DNA of 64,000 nucleotides from Haladaptatus sp. DYF46 (GTDB lineage: Archaea > Halobacteriota > Halobacteria > Halobacteriales > Haladaptataceae): assembly GCF_021083305.1 (NCBI RefSeq), contig NZ_JAJFAY010000011.1, positions 60,469 through 124,468 on the forward strand, read 5' to 3'. Within the stretch, counting starts at the first letter, position 1. Each line of letters begins with the position of its first letter. Position numbers and translations under genes: made by a program. Below, in pieces: positions 52,511 through 61,035 of the stretch. Under the pieces are notes generated by a model that saw only the letters and a list, made by a program, of their open reading frames with translations, ran no database searches and was not told where the DNA came from.

Positions 52511-53140
52511 ATGCCTAGTGCTCAAATTCGATTCAAACTCCCGGTGGACGTGGTAGATTTCTCGACCGACCACCCAGACGAGGAGTTTCGGATACCCGCT
52601 GTCTTCCCCACAGATACTGGACTCCGTGTCGCGTTCAAAGCACCAACGAAGTACCGTCAGATCGTCCTTCGCTCTTTTGATGACGCCGGGCTTCCCTATG
52701 ACGTACTCCACGCCGACGACCAGTCCATTCTGATCCAGTATGAGATGCCGCTCATTCCGCCACCAATTCGTGCAATTTTGGACTCAGGAAACCTCGTCAC
52801 AATGGAATTTCCGCTCACTCTCCGAAATGGGTGGATAACGATTGATCTGACGACCTCACACGAGCGGCTGTCACAGTTCAAAGCCGAGTTCGAGGACACT
52901 GGCTTCACGTATGAGGTCGTCTCAGTCACCCAATCGACTCAGCCGAACGATCTATTGACCGACCGTCAACAGCGATTTATGCTCGAGGCCATCCAGCGCG
53001 GTTACTATGACAGTCCACGCCAATGTACGCTCACCGATCTTGCGGCCGCACTTGATGTTGGCAAATCGACGGCGAGCAGGATACTCCACAACGCCGAAGA
53101 AAAAGTCATCAAAGAGTTCTTCGCGAAGCCAATCGAGTAG
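52511..53140 (+). CDS. HTH_10 regulator, MPSAQI group
   Basis: The 209-residue protein starts MPSAQIRFKLPVDVVDFS and is the closest relative of the one at 30712. They share DEEFRIPAVFPTDTG, DVLHADDQSILIQYEMPLI, LTLRNGWITIDLTTSHERLS and the HTH_10 domain LLTDRQQRFMLEAIQRGYYD with TLTDLAAALDVGKSTA. The frame is open three codons further upstream, but the paralogs start at this Met. Its likely target is the AhpD-like/DoxX pair 187 bases downstream. Confidence 0.82.
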   Translation: MPSAQIRFKLPVDVVDFSTDHPDEEFRIPAVFPTDTGLRVAFKAPTKYRQIVLRSFDDAGLPYDVLHADDQSILIQYEMPLIPPPIRAILDSGNLVTMEFPLTLRNGWITIDLTTSHERLSQFKAEFEDTGFTYEVVSVTQSTQPNDLLTDRQQRFMLEAIQRGYYDSPRQCTLTDLAAALDVGKSTASRILHNAEEKVIKEFFAKPIE

Positions 53141-53326
53141 ATCGATGGGTGTTCAGGGACGACCCACGGGTCACAACCGAGGACGCCGATGTTTGGGTAG
53201 TCTGATCGTTCTTCCGACCCGACCGGCTTGTAACACTGGGCTCTTTGCTTGCGGCTTATGTGACTGGCTGTTGGCTGGAACATGTTGCACTGAACATCCA
53301 TCCCCCGTGTTCCCGTACGTTGAAAT

Positions 53327-53926
53327 ATGGTTCCGAGACTAGAGCCGATCGAAAAGCCCGATGGATTCAAAATGCGGTTCATCTACTGGATGATGCGACG
53401 GAAGTTCGGCAAGGTAATGACCCCGCTAAAGGTCGTGACCGCGCGCATTCCAAGGTCTCTCGGACTTAACCGCAAGTTCCAGAAATTCCATGCGAATGGG
53501 ATTCGACTTGACCCTGAACTTAAGCTCATGGTGGGGACGCTCACCTCAGAGATCAACGGATGTGGCTTTTGCGTGGATCTCGCGCAGTCGGAGGTAATCC
53601 GTGAGAACCTCGGGATGGAGAAGTTCAACGCGCTCACGGAGTATCAGACGAGCACGCTCTTTTCTGATCGGGAGCACGCGGCATTGGCGTATGCGGAAGA
53701 AGTCACACGCCAGAAGAACGTCTCCGACGATACGTTCGAAGAACTGCGCACACATTTCTCCGATCGAGAGATTGTTGAACTCACGTGGGTGAATGCATTC
53801 CAAAATTACACTAATCTCATTAATATTCCGCTCGAAATCGAATCCGACGGTTTGTGCGCGATTGCTCAGTCGGAAATACAGATGGGACATGATGAACGAA
53901 CGCCCGTGCAAAACACACAGGAATAA
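53327..53926 (+). CDS. AhpD/carboxymuconolactone-decarboxylase-like protein
   Basis: The 199-residue protein contains the all-helical AhpD-like core with EINGCGFCVDLAQSEVI; the CxxC pair and the preceding Glu are the redox centre of AhpD-type alkylhydroperoxidases. The following FSDREHAALAYAEEVTRQKN and FSDREIVELTWVNAFQNYTN are also family features. It probably reduces peroxides with dithiols. A DoxX gene begins four bases after its stop, so the pair is an operon, regulated perhaps by the HTH_10 gene upstream. Confidence 0.82.
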   Translation: MVPRLEPIEKPDGFKMRFIYWMMRRKFGKVMTPLKVVTARIPRSLGLNRKFQKFHANGIRLDPELKLMVGTLTSEINGCGFCVDLAQSEVIRENLGMEKFNALTEYQTSTLFSDREHAALAYAEEVTRQKNVSDDTFEELRTHFSDREIVELTWVNAFQNYTNLINIPLEIESDGLCAIAQSEIQMGHDERTPVQNTQE

Positions 53927-53930
53927 AATC

Positions 53931-54293
53931 ATGGCACTCACAATGTCAATTGCCTACATCGGTGTCAGTATCCTAACTATCGTCGCTGTCGGTATTTCGG
54001 CGGTGGGCTTTTTTCGCCCTCCTGAGGCCATCCTCGAATCTATGGCCAAGGTAGGCGTGAAGGAATCGTGGCTGCCCATGCTTGGCATCCTGAAAGCGGC
54101 GGGTGCACTCGGACTGCTGATCGGTATTGGCGTACCAATGCCATCAGTCGCGACTGCCGCCGCAGTTGGCCTCGTTGTGTACTTTGTCGGTGCTGTCATC
54201 GTCCACTTGCGCGCTGGTGATTATTCAGTCAGTGGACAGCATGTGTACCTTCTGCTGGCCGTTGCCACACTGGTGTTGAACCTGGTCTCGTGA
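53931..54293 (+). CDS. DoxX-family membrane protein
   Basis: The 120-residue protein has four hydrophobic helices: SIAYIGVSILTIVAVGISAV, ILKAAGALGLLIGIGVPM, AAAVGLVVYFVGAVIVHL and LLLAVATLVLNLV. The GxLKxxGALGLL and PSxATAAAVGLVVYF spacing is that of DoxX/DoxD-like quinone-linked proteins. It starts at 53931 just after the AhpD-like gene (the frame is open earlier but inside that gene). DoxX proteins associate with thiol and peroxide defence in membranes. Confidence 0.82.
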   Translation: MALTMSIAYIGVSILTIVAVGISAVGFFRPPEAILESMAKVGVKESWLPMLGILKAAGALGLLIGIGVPMPSVATAAAVGLVVYFVGAVIVHLRAGDYSVSGQHVYLLLAVATLVLNLVS

Positions 54294-54496
54294 ACCACTC
54301 CTGGGAGCGGTCATCAGTGACGTGGCGTTGTATGGCCAAATAATTCGATACGGTTCTCGTCAATGTTTCACTGCTACTTAATTGGAAGGCAGAAATATCC
54401 GCTTCTGCTGAATCGTTAGCGCGTACTATCTTTCACCTCCTTTTCCCCTGTTGTAGCAGGGGCCCCTGTTATTCACACAGTTACGAATAGCTAACC

Positions 54497-55099
54497 ATGA
54501 GCACATACCGAAACGGCGGATTGTTCCTCCTGCTGTCGATTCTGTGGGGCATCGCATTCATGGCAATCAAAGCTGGCCTGGAGTTCATGCCGCCGGTTCT
54601 CTTTGCAGCGATTCGCTACGACATTGCGGGTATCATTATGCTCGGCTACGCGGTGGCCGCAACCGAGTACTGGAGGCCCCGAACGCGCACCGACTGGTTA
54701 ACTATCCTCGTTGGAGCAACCTTCGTCATCGCGTTCTACAACGCTTTCCTCTTCATTGGAGAACAAGGGGTGACAAGTGGGGTTGCCGCGATCTTCGTCG
54801 CGGTGAATCCAATTCTGGCGACGGGCTTCTCACGGGTGTTCCTTCCAGGCGAACGACTGACACCTGTTGCGACCATCGGTCTCGGGCTTTGTTCTGTTGG
54901 TGTCGGACTCGTCGCCAGTCCGAATCTATCGAATCTGCTGGTCATCTCATGCACAATGTATACTGAAACAGATACTATCCATTCAGAATCTGGAGAATTT
55001 CCATACAATGAATTGGCATCGCTGATATCGGATACCGTCGGAAAAGTCGTTAATCGAACATCTGGAGTTAAGTGGGTACAGCACACACAGTTTCATTGA
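54497..55099 (+). pseudogene. EamA-type transporter, truncated
   Basis: The first 150 codons are an EamA/DMT permease: GLFLLLSILWGIAFMAIKAG, LFAAIRYDIAGIIMLGYA, and AIFVAVNPILATGFSRVFL. After about codon 152 the frame runs into 50 hydrophilic residues (SCTMYTETDTIHSESGEF and so on) with no membrane character. A complete EamA protein has ten helices and about 300 residues. The 3' half has been replaced by unrelated DNA near 54945, and the product is unlikely to work. Confidence 0.7.
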
Positions 55100-55103
55100 C
55101 ATC

Positions 55104-55502
55104 ATGAATGTTCACGCAATCGACCACGTCAACCTGAAAATTCCCAAAAACGGAATCGACGCTACAACCACGTTTTATCACGATGTTCTCGAATTTGACG
55201 TCGAGAACCGCGACCGCTACGAAGCTGGAGAAAAAGGATTTTTCTCTATTCGCCTTACCGACGAGAGTGTGATTCACCTCCGTCCTGTCACGGATTTTAA
55301 GCCCCCTTCTGGAAACAGTTTCGACCACGTCGCCTTCCATATCGAGGGGTCTATCGACGACATCAAAGCACGGTTGACTGCCCACGATATCGACATCGAG
55401 CGAGAGTCGAATCCGCTCGGAGCGACCGGCACCGCTCCGGCGATCTACGTGCGCGATCCCTCCGGCTACCTCCTCGAAATCAAAGAAACGGGAGACAATT
55501 AG
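55104..55502 (+). CDS. VOC-family glyoxalase-like protein
   Basis: The 132-residue protein has both VOC modules: AIDHVNLKIPKNGIDATTTF, FYHDVLEFDVENR and FFSIRLTDESVIHLRP, then FDHVAFHIEGSIDDIKARL and YVRDPSGYLLEIKETG with the C-terminal metal Glu. His in DHVNL and DHVAF are the usual metal ligands. Possible roles are extradiol dioxygenase, lyase or drug-binding protein. It starts just after the truncated transporter, probably the survivor of a lost operon. Confidence 0.85.
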   Translation: MNVHAIDHVNLKIPKNGIDATTTFYHDVLEFDVENRDRYEAGEKGFFSIRLTDESVIHLRPVTDFKPPSGNSFDHVAFHIEGSIDDIKARLTAHDIDIERESNPLGATGTAPAIYVRDPSGYLLEIKETGDN

Positions 55503-55585
55503 GTCAGAGATACTCGCTGAGCTTTGCGCCTTTAACAGCCGGTGAGAAACCCCCCCTCGTCGAGTAGCTTGGTCGACGGTCTTGG

Positions 55586-56221
55586 CTACGGTGCTGCCTC
55601 AGCGACAAATCCTGTGATGATCCGACTTTCAGCCCGATGACGCAAGCGACTCATCGCTGAGATATTGATATCGAACGCCTCTGCCAACTCAGTGAGCGTA
55701 CAGTCCCGCGGCGTGTTGTAGAACCCTCGCTCGACTGCTTCAGTAACGAATTCCCATTGGCGCTCGGTGAGCAGTTCGCTCGAATTATGTGATTGGGTTA
55801 ACGACTCAACCTGATACGGGATGCCAGTTGCCGCTAACTCGTCAGTGTACTCCCCTAGCCGTTCCTGTGAGGCCGTTACCTCCTTGGAGAACCAGCCATC
55901 CTGAAGGAGAACAGGATAGCGGAGGGGAATCCCCGATGCAATGAGGGCATTATATGTCTCCGAGATGGGGATCATGAACTGAATCAGTACCATCTGTTCG
56001 TCGGTATGGATCACCTCATACGAGCGCACCTCGGATGCATCCTCAAAATGGCGAACGAGTGGGTCTCCCTCCAGCGTAGTTACTTCGGCGATTTCGAGCA
56101 AACCATCGTCTGTGGGCTGGGTCGCTAGTATTCTGAATTCAGCGTCCGGAAATTCAGTTGAGACATCGGCCAACCAATCTTCTGCTGGTGCACCGTTGAC
56201 CCGCAGTTGTACGCGAGGCAT
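55586..56221 (-). CDS. HTH_10 regulator, MPRVQL group
   Basis: The 211-residue protein starts MPRVQLRVNGAPAEDWLADV, in the same group as 48363-49022. It shows DAEFRILATQPTDDGLLEIA, SYEVIHTDEQMVLIQFMIPI, the HTH_10 domain LLTERQWEFVTEAVERGFYN, and TLTELAEAFDINISAMS. The frame extends 20 codons upstream, but the paralogs start at this Met. It is divergent from the nitroreductase gene with 85 bases between, so it is the likely regulator of the nitroreductase-EamA operon. Confidence 0.82.
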   Translation of the reverse strand: MPRVQLRVNGAPAEDWLADVSTEFPDAEFRILATQPTDDGLLEIAEVTTLEGDPLVRHFEDASEVRSYEVIHTDEQMVLIQFMIPISETYNALIASGIPLRYPVLLQDGWFSKEVTASQERLGEYTDELAATGIPYQVESLTQSHNSSELLTERQWEFVTEAVERGFYNTPRDCTLTELAEAFDINISAMSRLRHRAESRIITGFVAEAAP

Positions 56222-56306
56222 ATCTCTGAGGTTTGTTTCCGAGCCTCTTAAAGGCAGAAAGCTATTCACGCACGAAGCCACGGGCGTCTCTCGACTACTA
56301 CCCTAC

Positions 56307-56945
56307 ATGGGTGCAAGACCCCCTCAACACGAAATCCGCACCGAGGTCCGCGAACATCGATCACCGAGCTATGACATCGCACCGCTGATCGTGAATCGCT
56401 GGTCGCCGCGGTCGATGACCGGCGAATCGCTGGACAAAGACGAGTTTATGCCGCTGTTCGAGGCAGCGAAATGGGCACCATCGTCGTACAACAACCAGCC
56501 CTGGCGTTTTCTCTACGCTACTAGAAACAGCGACCACTGGAACGCCTATTTCGATCTCCTCTCTGACGAAAACAAAATATGGGCGAAACGGGCAGCCGTC
56601 CTCGTCGTCATGGTCTCGAAAACGACGTTCGACCACAACGGCGAACGATCCCGAACGCACTCGTTCGATACGGGCGCAGCGTGGCAAAACCTCGCGCTCG
56701 AAGGAGCCAGGCGCGGGTTGGTCATCCACGGAATCGGTGGTTTCGATTACGAGCGGGCGACAGCAGTCCTTTCCATTCCATCCGAGTACACGATTGAGGC
56801 GATGGCAGCGATCGGTGTGCGAGCATCACCGAACGCACTCCCCCCAGAGATGCAGGAACGCGAAGCGCCAAGTGATCGAAAGCCGCTGAGTGACATCGTT
56901 ATCGACGGAGCACTCGATGGCATTGAGGATGGAGGAGATGAGTAA
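56307..56945 (+). CDS. Nitroreductase-family flavoprotein
   Basis: The 212-residue protein has the nitroreductase core: NRWSPRSMTGESLDKDEFMP (FMN phosphate contact), FEAAKWAPSSYNNQPWRFLY, SFDTGAAWQNLALEGARRGL and IEAMAAIGVRASPNALPPEM. It should reduce nitro compounds or quinones with NAD(P)H and FMN. ATG 56307 is chosen; the long upstream open frame overlaps the divergent regulator gene and is not protein-like. Its stop lies two bases before the EamA gene, so they share a transcript. Confidence 0.88.
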   Translation: MGARPPQHEIRTEVREHRSPSYDIAPLIVNRWSPRSMTGESLDKDEFMPLFEAAKWAPSSYNNQPWRFLYATRNSDHWNAYFDLLSDENKIWAKRAAVLVVMVSKTTFDHNGERSRTHSFDTGAAWQNLALEGARRGLVIHGIGGFDYERATAVLSIPSEYTIEAMAAIGVRASPNALPPEMQEREAPSDRKPLSDIVIDGALDGIEDGGDE

Positions 56946-56947
56946 CG

Positions 56948-57901
56948 ATGATCTCGTCTCGCCGCCGGTGGGCGGTCCCGCTTGCCTCCCTTCTCGGTGC
57001 GGGTGCCGTTCTGGGAATCTCGACCAACCTCGCCAAGCTCGCTGCCGAGGCTGGTCTCGGCCCCTTGGCCTTCCTCGCGTGGTCGGTCGTCGGGGCCGCG
57101 GCTGTTCTCACAGGTGTCGGTGCCGTCCGCAATCGGCTCCCCCCGCTCAATGCTCGCACCACCGAGTACTTCGTGGTCGCTGGTCTCGTCGGTCTTGCTG
57201 CGCCCAACCTCCTCTCATTCGCTGCCGTCCCCCACGTCGGAGCTGGCTTCGTCGCACTCTCGACCGCCTTCCCGCCGCTGCTCACCTACATCGGCGCACT
57301 CATCCTTGGCATGGAGCGATTCCAACCTCGTCGCGCGTCCGGCGTCGTGCTCGCGCTAGGAGGCGCCGTCCTGCTCGCTGTCCTCAAGCTCTCCGAGCCG
57401 GGTGTCGACGCGTTCTGGGTCGCCGCAACACTCAGTGCACCGGTCCTCCTCGCCATTGGCAACATCTACCGGACGGCCCGCTGGCCGGAGGGAGTCGCTC
57501 CCAACGAACTCGCCCCGGGAATGCTCGCCGCGTCTGGGCTTATACTCCTCGTCGTTGGCGCAATCGCTGAGCCCTTCTTGGGGGGAGCGGCAGGGTTCTC
57601 TCTTGCTGTACCCACGGGACGTGCCGTGCCGGCCCTCCTCGTCCTGGCCCAGATAGCGACGTTCTCGGTTATGTACCTCCTATACTTCGTCCTTCAGAAG
57701 CACGGTGGACCAGTCTATCTCAGCCTCCTCGGCTCGGTTGCCGCTGTTGTCGGCGTCCCCATCGCCGTCCTTTTACTCGGGGAGGCCCCACCGCAGGGAC
57801 TCGCTATCGCTGGCGTCCTTATTGCGGTTGGCGTCGGTCTCCTCACGATTGGCGATCCTAAAGGAAATCGAGAGACAGCGGCCGCCCCAATGGATGACTG
57901 A
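56948..57901 (+). CDS. EamA/DMT-family transporter
   Basis: A complete ten-helix permease of 317 residues: two EamA repeats, LASLLGAGAVLGISTNLAKL near the start, FVALSTAFPPLLTYIGALIL with the family's ExxxxPxxxx loop, and SLLGSVAAVVGVPIAVLLLG in the second repeat. It follows the nitroreductase gene by two bases. Members of this family export amino acids, drugs or other metabolites; the operon suggests efflux of a reduction product or related toxin. Confidence 0.87.
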   Translation: MISSRRRWAVPLASLLGAGAVLGISTNLAKLAAEAGLGPLAFLAWSVVGAAAVLTGVGAVRNRLPPLNARTTEYFVVAGLVGLAAPNLLSFAAVPHVGAGFVALSTAFPPLLTYIGALILGMERFQPRRASGVVLALGGAVLLAVLKLSEPGVDAFWVAATLSAPVLLAIGNIYRTARWPEGVAPNELAPGMLAASGLILLVVGAIAEPFLGGAAGFSLAVPTGRAVPALLVLAQIATFSVMYLLYFVLQKHGGPVYLSLLGSVAAVVGVPIAVLLLGEAPPQGLAIAGVLIAVGVGLLTIGDPKGNRETAAAPMDD

Positions 57902-57984
57902 CACTACTCAGTAGTCCGACTCAAAACACCGACAAGCTAATGCGCCAGATCGAAGGCATGTTCGTCTAACGTGCGAAGTCAAGT

Positions 57985-57998
57985 AACTAGACAGCGCC
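57985..57998. mobile_element. IS6-type terminal repeat remnant
   Basis: AACTAGACAGCGCC, read on the minus strand GGCGCTGTCTAGTT, differs by one base from the terminal repeat GGCACTGTCTAGTT of the window's IS6 elements and MITE. No second end is near. It lies about 19 bases past the stop of the hemB fossil. Confidence 0.55.
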
Positions 57999-58016
57999 CG
58001 TGAAGACGCCCACCAC

Positions 58017-58062
58017 CTACTCCTTCGACAGGGATTCAGCGATCGTTTCGGCGAAGTTGTTG
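58017..58062 (-). pseudogene. hemB 3'-end fossil
   Basis: On the minus strand NFAETIAESLSKE-stop matches the end of the intact hemB at 36287-36326 (YFAETIAGSLSKE-stop). DNA similarity is high and continues for about 16 bases past the stop (GTGGTGGGCGTCTTCAC versus GTGGCGGACGTTTGCAC). Upstream of it the similarity ends. It is a leftover of a second hemB locus. Confidence 0.65.
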
Positions 58063-58317
58063 AATCAAACGGATAAAAACGAATGAACAAGTCCAAGTAC
58101 AGGGTTGCTATAGTGAGATCAGGATCATTACGTGACTGGTTGCAACCTCCATCTCGGCAGCAATGAATGTCTCAATACGACATTGCTTGTTGATGGCGCC
58201 GTTTTTACTTTATAATTCCAAAGATAGGTGCACTAGATAGCATTCGATGGATGCCCCCAGTTACAACCGCTTCTGAGATAGCTGTTCACCCTGTACGACT
58301 CGTCGAGGAGATTTTGT

Positions 58318-58338
58318 TTAACCCCTAGGTTTAATATC
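58318..58338 (+). promoter_or_regulatory. Palindromic operator overlapping the promoter of the ArsR operon
   Basis: TTAACCCCTAGGTTTAA (58318-58334) is nearly palindromic. Its right half overlaps the TATA-like TTTAATATC, which is about 30 bases before ATG 58362. It is well placed to be the autoregulatory binding site of the ArsR protein. Confidence 0.5.
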
Positions 58339-58361
58339 TCGCTTCCAGTATATTCAACTGG

Positions 58362-58700
58362 ATGGTTGAACAACAGTCGGACGACCTGGATCTCGATGCG
58401 ATTTTCAAAGCGTTAGCCCATCCCATTCGTCGGGAGATCCTCGAACAAATCGCCGACGGCCCCGAAAGCGTCGGCGATCTCGCCGAACCTCATGACGTCT
58501 CGCTGGCGGCAGTCTCCAAGCACCTACACGTGTTGGAAGCTGCGGGCTTGCTCGATGTCGAGAAGGACGGCCGGGTTCGACGATGCCACCTTGATGCCGC
58601 GCCACTGAGCGATGCCTTTGGATGGCTGACCCGGTACCGCGTGCTCTGGGAGGACCGTTTCGACTCGTTGGCCGATCATCTGGAGCAAGAAGACCAATGA
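58362..58700 (+). CDS. ArsR-family transcriptional repressor
   Basis: The 112-residue protein has the ArsR winged helix: IFKALAHPIRREILEQIADG, GDLAEPHDVSLAAVSKHLHV, LEAAGLLDVEKDGRVRRCHL and a dimer helix. No Cys metal site is present, so it belongs to the subgroup that controls SRPBCC/AHSA1 operons. The stop overlaps the ATG of the SRPBCC gene (58697). The palindrome at 58318 is the probable operator. Confidence 0.88.
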   Translation: MVEQQSDDLDLDAIFKALAHPIRREILEQIADGPESVGDLAEPHDVSLAAVSKHLHVLEAAGLLDVEKDGRVRRCHLDAAPLSDAFGWLTRYRVLWEDRFDSLADHLEQEDQ

Positions 58701-59200
58701 CAGACAATACTGATAACAGGAACAAATCGATGGACGAAACCACCACAAACGAAGACCGCAGTATCAGCGTCAGCCGTGTGATCGAAGCCTCACCGGAGAG
58801 AGTCTATAATGCCTTTGTCGATCCAGACGAACTCGCTGCGTGGCTCCCGCCAGAGGGCTTCTCCGGCGAGATTCATGAGTTCGACGCTTCAGAAGGAGGC
58901 ACCTTCCGCATGTCGTTCAATGCCGACATCGAGGAGTTAGAGCCATACTCACACTCGTTCCACGGGGCATACAAGGAACTGTCCCCCGGCGATCGGATCG
59001 TCTACACCGAAGAATTCGAATCCGACGACCCAGGAATGGCCGGCGAAACGACGACCACGGTCACTTTCGAGAAGGTATCCGGTGGGACCGAAGTCACCGT
59101 TCGCCAAACGGGAATCCCCGACAACATACCCCCCGAAAACGCTAACGAGGGCTGGATTGGCTCCCTCGAAAACCTCGCGGATGTCGTCGAAGAAGCGTGA
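58697..59200 (+). CDS. SRPBCC/AHSA1-family protein
   Basis: The 167-residue protein has a polar leader, then SVSRVIEASPERVYNAFVDP, AWLPPEGFSGEIHEFDASEG and TFRMSFNADI, with a closing helix EGWIGSLENLADVVEE. This is the START-like AHSA1 fold that binds lipids or other hydrophobic ligands. It overlaps the ArsR gene by four bases and is followed within three bases by the RibD-like gene, a three-gene operon common in haloarchaea and bacteria. Confidence 0.87.
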   Translation: MTDNTDNRNKSMDETTTNEDRSISVSRVIEASPERVYNAFVDPDELAAWLPPEGFSGEIHEFDASEGGTFRMSFNADIEELEPYSHSFHGAYKELSPGDRIVYTEEFESDDPGMAGETTTTVTFEKVSGGTEVTVRQTGIPDNIPPENANEGWIGSLENLADVVEEA

Positions 59201-59202
59201 TT

Positions 59203-59772
59203 ATGAGAAAACTCGTAGTCGACAGTAAGGTCACACTCGATGGCGTCTTCGATAACCAAAACGAATGGCAATGGCAAATTTGGGAGGACCCTGATGAACT
59301 GGTCCGCTACTCGAAAGACCATGTCACTGGGTTCGACGCTCTGCTGTTAGGACGTATGGGCTATCAAGGATTGTCCAGTGTCTGGCCGTCCATGACGGAT
59401 GACATTGGATATGCCAACTGGATAAATAGTATTCCCAAGCATGTTGTGTCAACGACTCTTGACGAGGATAACCTTGACTGGAATGCACACCTGATTGCGG
59501 AGAACGTCGCGGACGAAGTCGCAGCGCTGAAACAACAGGATGGACAGGACATTCTAATGCCTGGGAGTGCCGATCTAATGCACACGTTGATGCAACACAA
59601 CCTCATCGATGAGTACCGGATCTGGGTCCATCCTATTATTCAAGGGAGCGGCAAACAACTCTTCAAAGAAAAGAACGCGCCGACTGGTCTGGATCTTGTT
59701 GAAATGGAAACGACCAGCTCAGGTGTCGTGATCCTCCAGTACCAACCAACAGTGATAGAAGGAGAGGCATAG
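59203..59772 (+). CDS. Dihydrofolate-reductase-like (RibD C-terminal) protein
   Basis: The protein starts MRKLVVDSKVTLDGVFDNQN (GTG at 59197 is another option). It has DALLLGRMGYQGLSSVWPSM, ILMPGSADLMHTLMQHNLID, EYRIWVHPIIQGSGKQLF and the end VVILQYQP, all features of the RibD-C/DHFR-like family, which uses NADPH to reduce small cyclic substrates. It is the third gene of the ArsR-SRPBCC operon. Confidence 0.87.
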   Translation: MRKLVVDSKVTLDGVFDNQNEWQWQIWEDPDELVRYSKDHVTGFDALLLGRMGYQGLSSVWPSMTDDIGYANWINSIPKHVVSTTLDEDNLDWNAHLIAENVADEVAALKQQDGQDILMPGSADLMHTLMQHNLIDEYRIWVHPIIQGSGKQLFKEKNAPTGLDLVEMETTSSGVVILQYQPTVIEGEA

Positions 59773-59973
59773 AATAAGTAACATCTTAGAACGTTCATGT
59801 GATATCGACTGGTCTCATCAAGAAATCCAATAATCGAGGTAGTATTCGATACCAACATGTCGTTGGGTGGGTTCGTCACCGCAGGGAATCAGCGCCAGGA
59901 GGATCTGTTAGGTGAGGGCAGCAGTTGAACGCCTGTGGATGAATATTTTCCCATGCGAGGAAAGAGGCTAGCA
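59773..59973. other. Intergenic stretch
   Basis: About 200 bases between convergent genes. No gene; no clear terminator. Confidence 0.4.
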
Positions 59974-61035
59974 CTACACGCCTAGAATTGGCATAAGGAT
60001 TGCTGTGAGGAGAAGGTTGGCAAATGAAAGAACGAGGAGACCCTTCCAACCGATTTCGATGAGCTGGTCGATGCGGACGCGCGGTATTGCCGACCGCGCC
60101 CATTGCGTGAACAAGAATACACCCCAGATCTTGAGGAGAAACCAAATGAACCCCGGCAGCCACGGCCCATTCGGCCCTCCAAGAAATAACGTCGTAATGA
60201 TTGCACCGCCGAGGAAGATATGGAGAAATTCGCTCCCATAGAGAAAGACGAAGTAGACACTCGAGTATTCGGTCTGATAGCCAGCGATGACCTCCTGTGG
60301 TGCTTCTGAGGTGTCAAACGGATTTCGTCCAATTTCTGCTAAGTTCGCCACCATGAACAGTGCAAAAGCGAATGGATTGACAAAAGCGAACCACGATGGG
60401 ATTTGGACGCCCAACACGTCCACCAGTGGTCGGGTTTGGAACGCAACGACTTCGCTCACTCGAAGCGTTCCCGTGAACAGAACAACTGACGCGGCCGTGA
60501 CCACGAGTGGAATTTCGTACGCGATATTCTGTGCTACTGCACGCATCCCGCCGAGGAATGAATATTTGTTGTTTGATGAGTAGCCAGCCATAACTAACAC
60601 GAGGCTTGCTAACGACGAAATGGCAAAGAGAAACACGACCCCGGTTTCGGGGTCGGCAAGTTGGATCGTAACGCCAGCGAAAGTCCCCATCGGAACAACG
60701 GCGAAGCCAACACATGCCGAGAAGAAGAGTAGAACGGGGGCGAGATCCCAGGCAGGACGGTCCACGTCATCTGGGATAATGAGTTCCTTCGAAATCAGTC
60801 GGATGATGTCCGCGACAATGACGAACAGTCCGAATGGACCAACTCGATTCACGGCGATTCGATCCACAAAAGCTGCGTTTACTTTTCGTTTCGCCCACGG
60901 GCCAGCAATCGCCATGTGGGTCAGGCAGAATATTCCAATGAGGATGGCTCCGAAGAGTGATGCAATGAGTTGTTCCATGGCAGACAGATTAGGGCCAAAG
61001 CCCAGCATCTCCGCAATCGCCTCAACGAGTCTCAT
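59974..61035 (-). CDS. nuoH: NADH-quinone oxidoreductase subunit H (lone copy)
   Basis: The 353-residue protein has the eight helices and motifs of NuoH/Nad1: GPWAKRKVNAAFVDRIAVNR, VGPFGLFVIVADIIRLISKE, then EIGRNPFDTSEAPQEVIAGY and TEYSSVYFVFLYGSEF, the quinone-channel segment of complex I. The subunit lies in the membrane at the junction with the peripheral arm. No other complex I gene is near, whereas haloarchaeal nuo genes are usually an operon. It may be a translocated spare copy. A GGAG ribosome site lies just before its ATG. Confidence 0.9.
   Translation of the reverse strand: MRLVEAIAEMLGFGPNLSAMEQLIASLFGAILIGIFCLTHMAIAGPWAKRKVNAAFVDRIAVNRVGPFGLFVIVADIIRLISKELIIPDDVDRPAWDLAPVLLFFSACVGFAVVPMGTFAGVTIQLADPETGVVFLFAISSLASLVLVMAGYSSNNKYSFLGGMRAVAQNIAYEIPLVVTAASVVLFTGTLRVSEVVAFQTRPLVDVLGVQIPSWFAFVNPFAFALFMVANLAEIGRNPFDTSEAPQEVIAGYQTEYSSVYFVFLYGSEFLHIFLGGAIITTLFLGGPNGPWLPGFIWFLLKIWGVFLFTQWARSAIPRVRIDQLIEIGWKGLLVLSFANLLLTAILMPILGV

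Larger units (their letters stand above)
57902..58317. other. Intergenic stretch with fossils
   Basis: It holds an IS6-type terminal repeat and a hemB 3' fossil, listed separately. The remainder up to the ArsR promoter carries no gene I can support. Confidence 0.45.
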
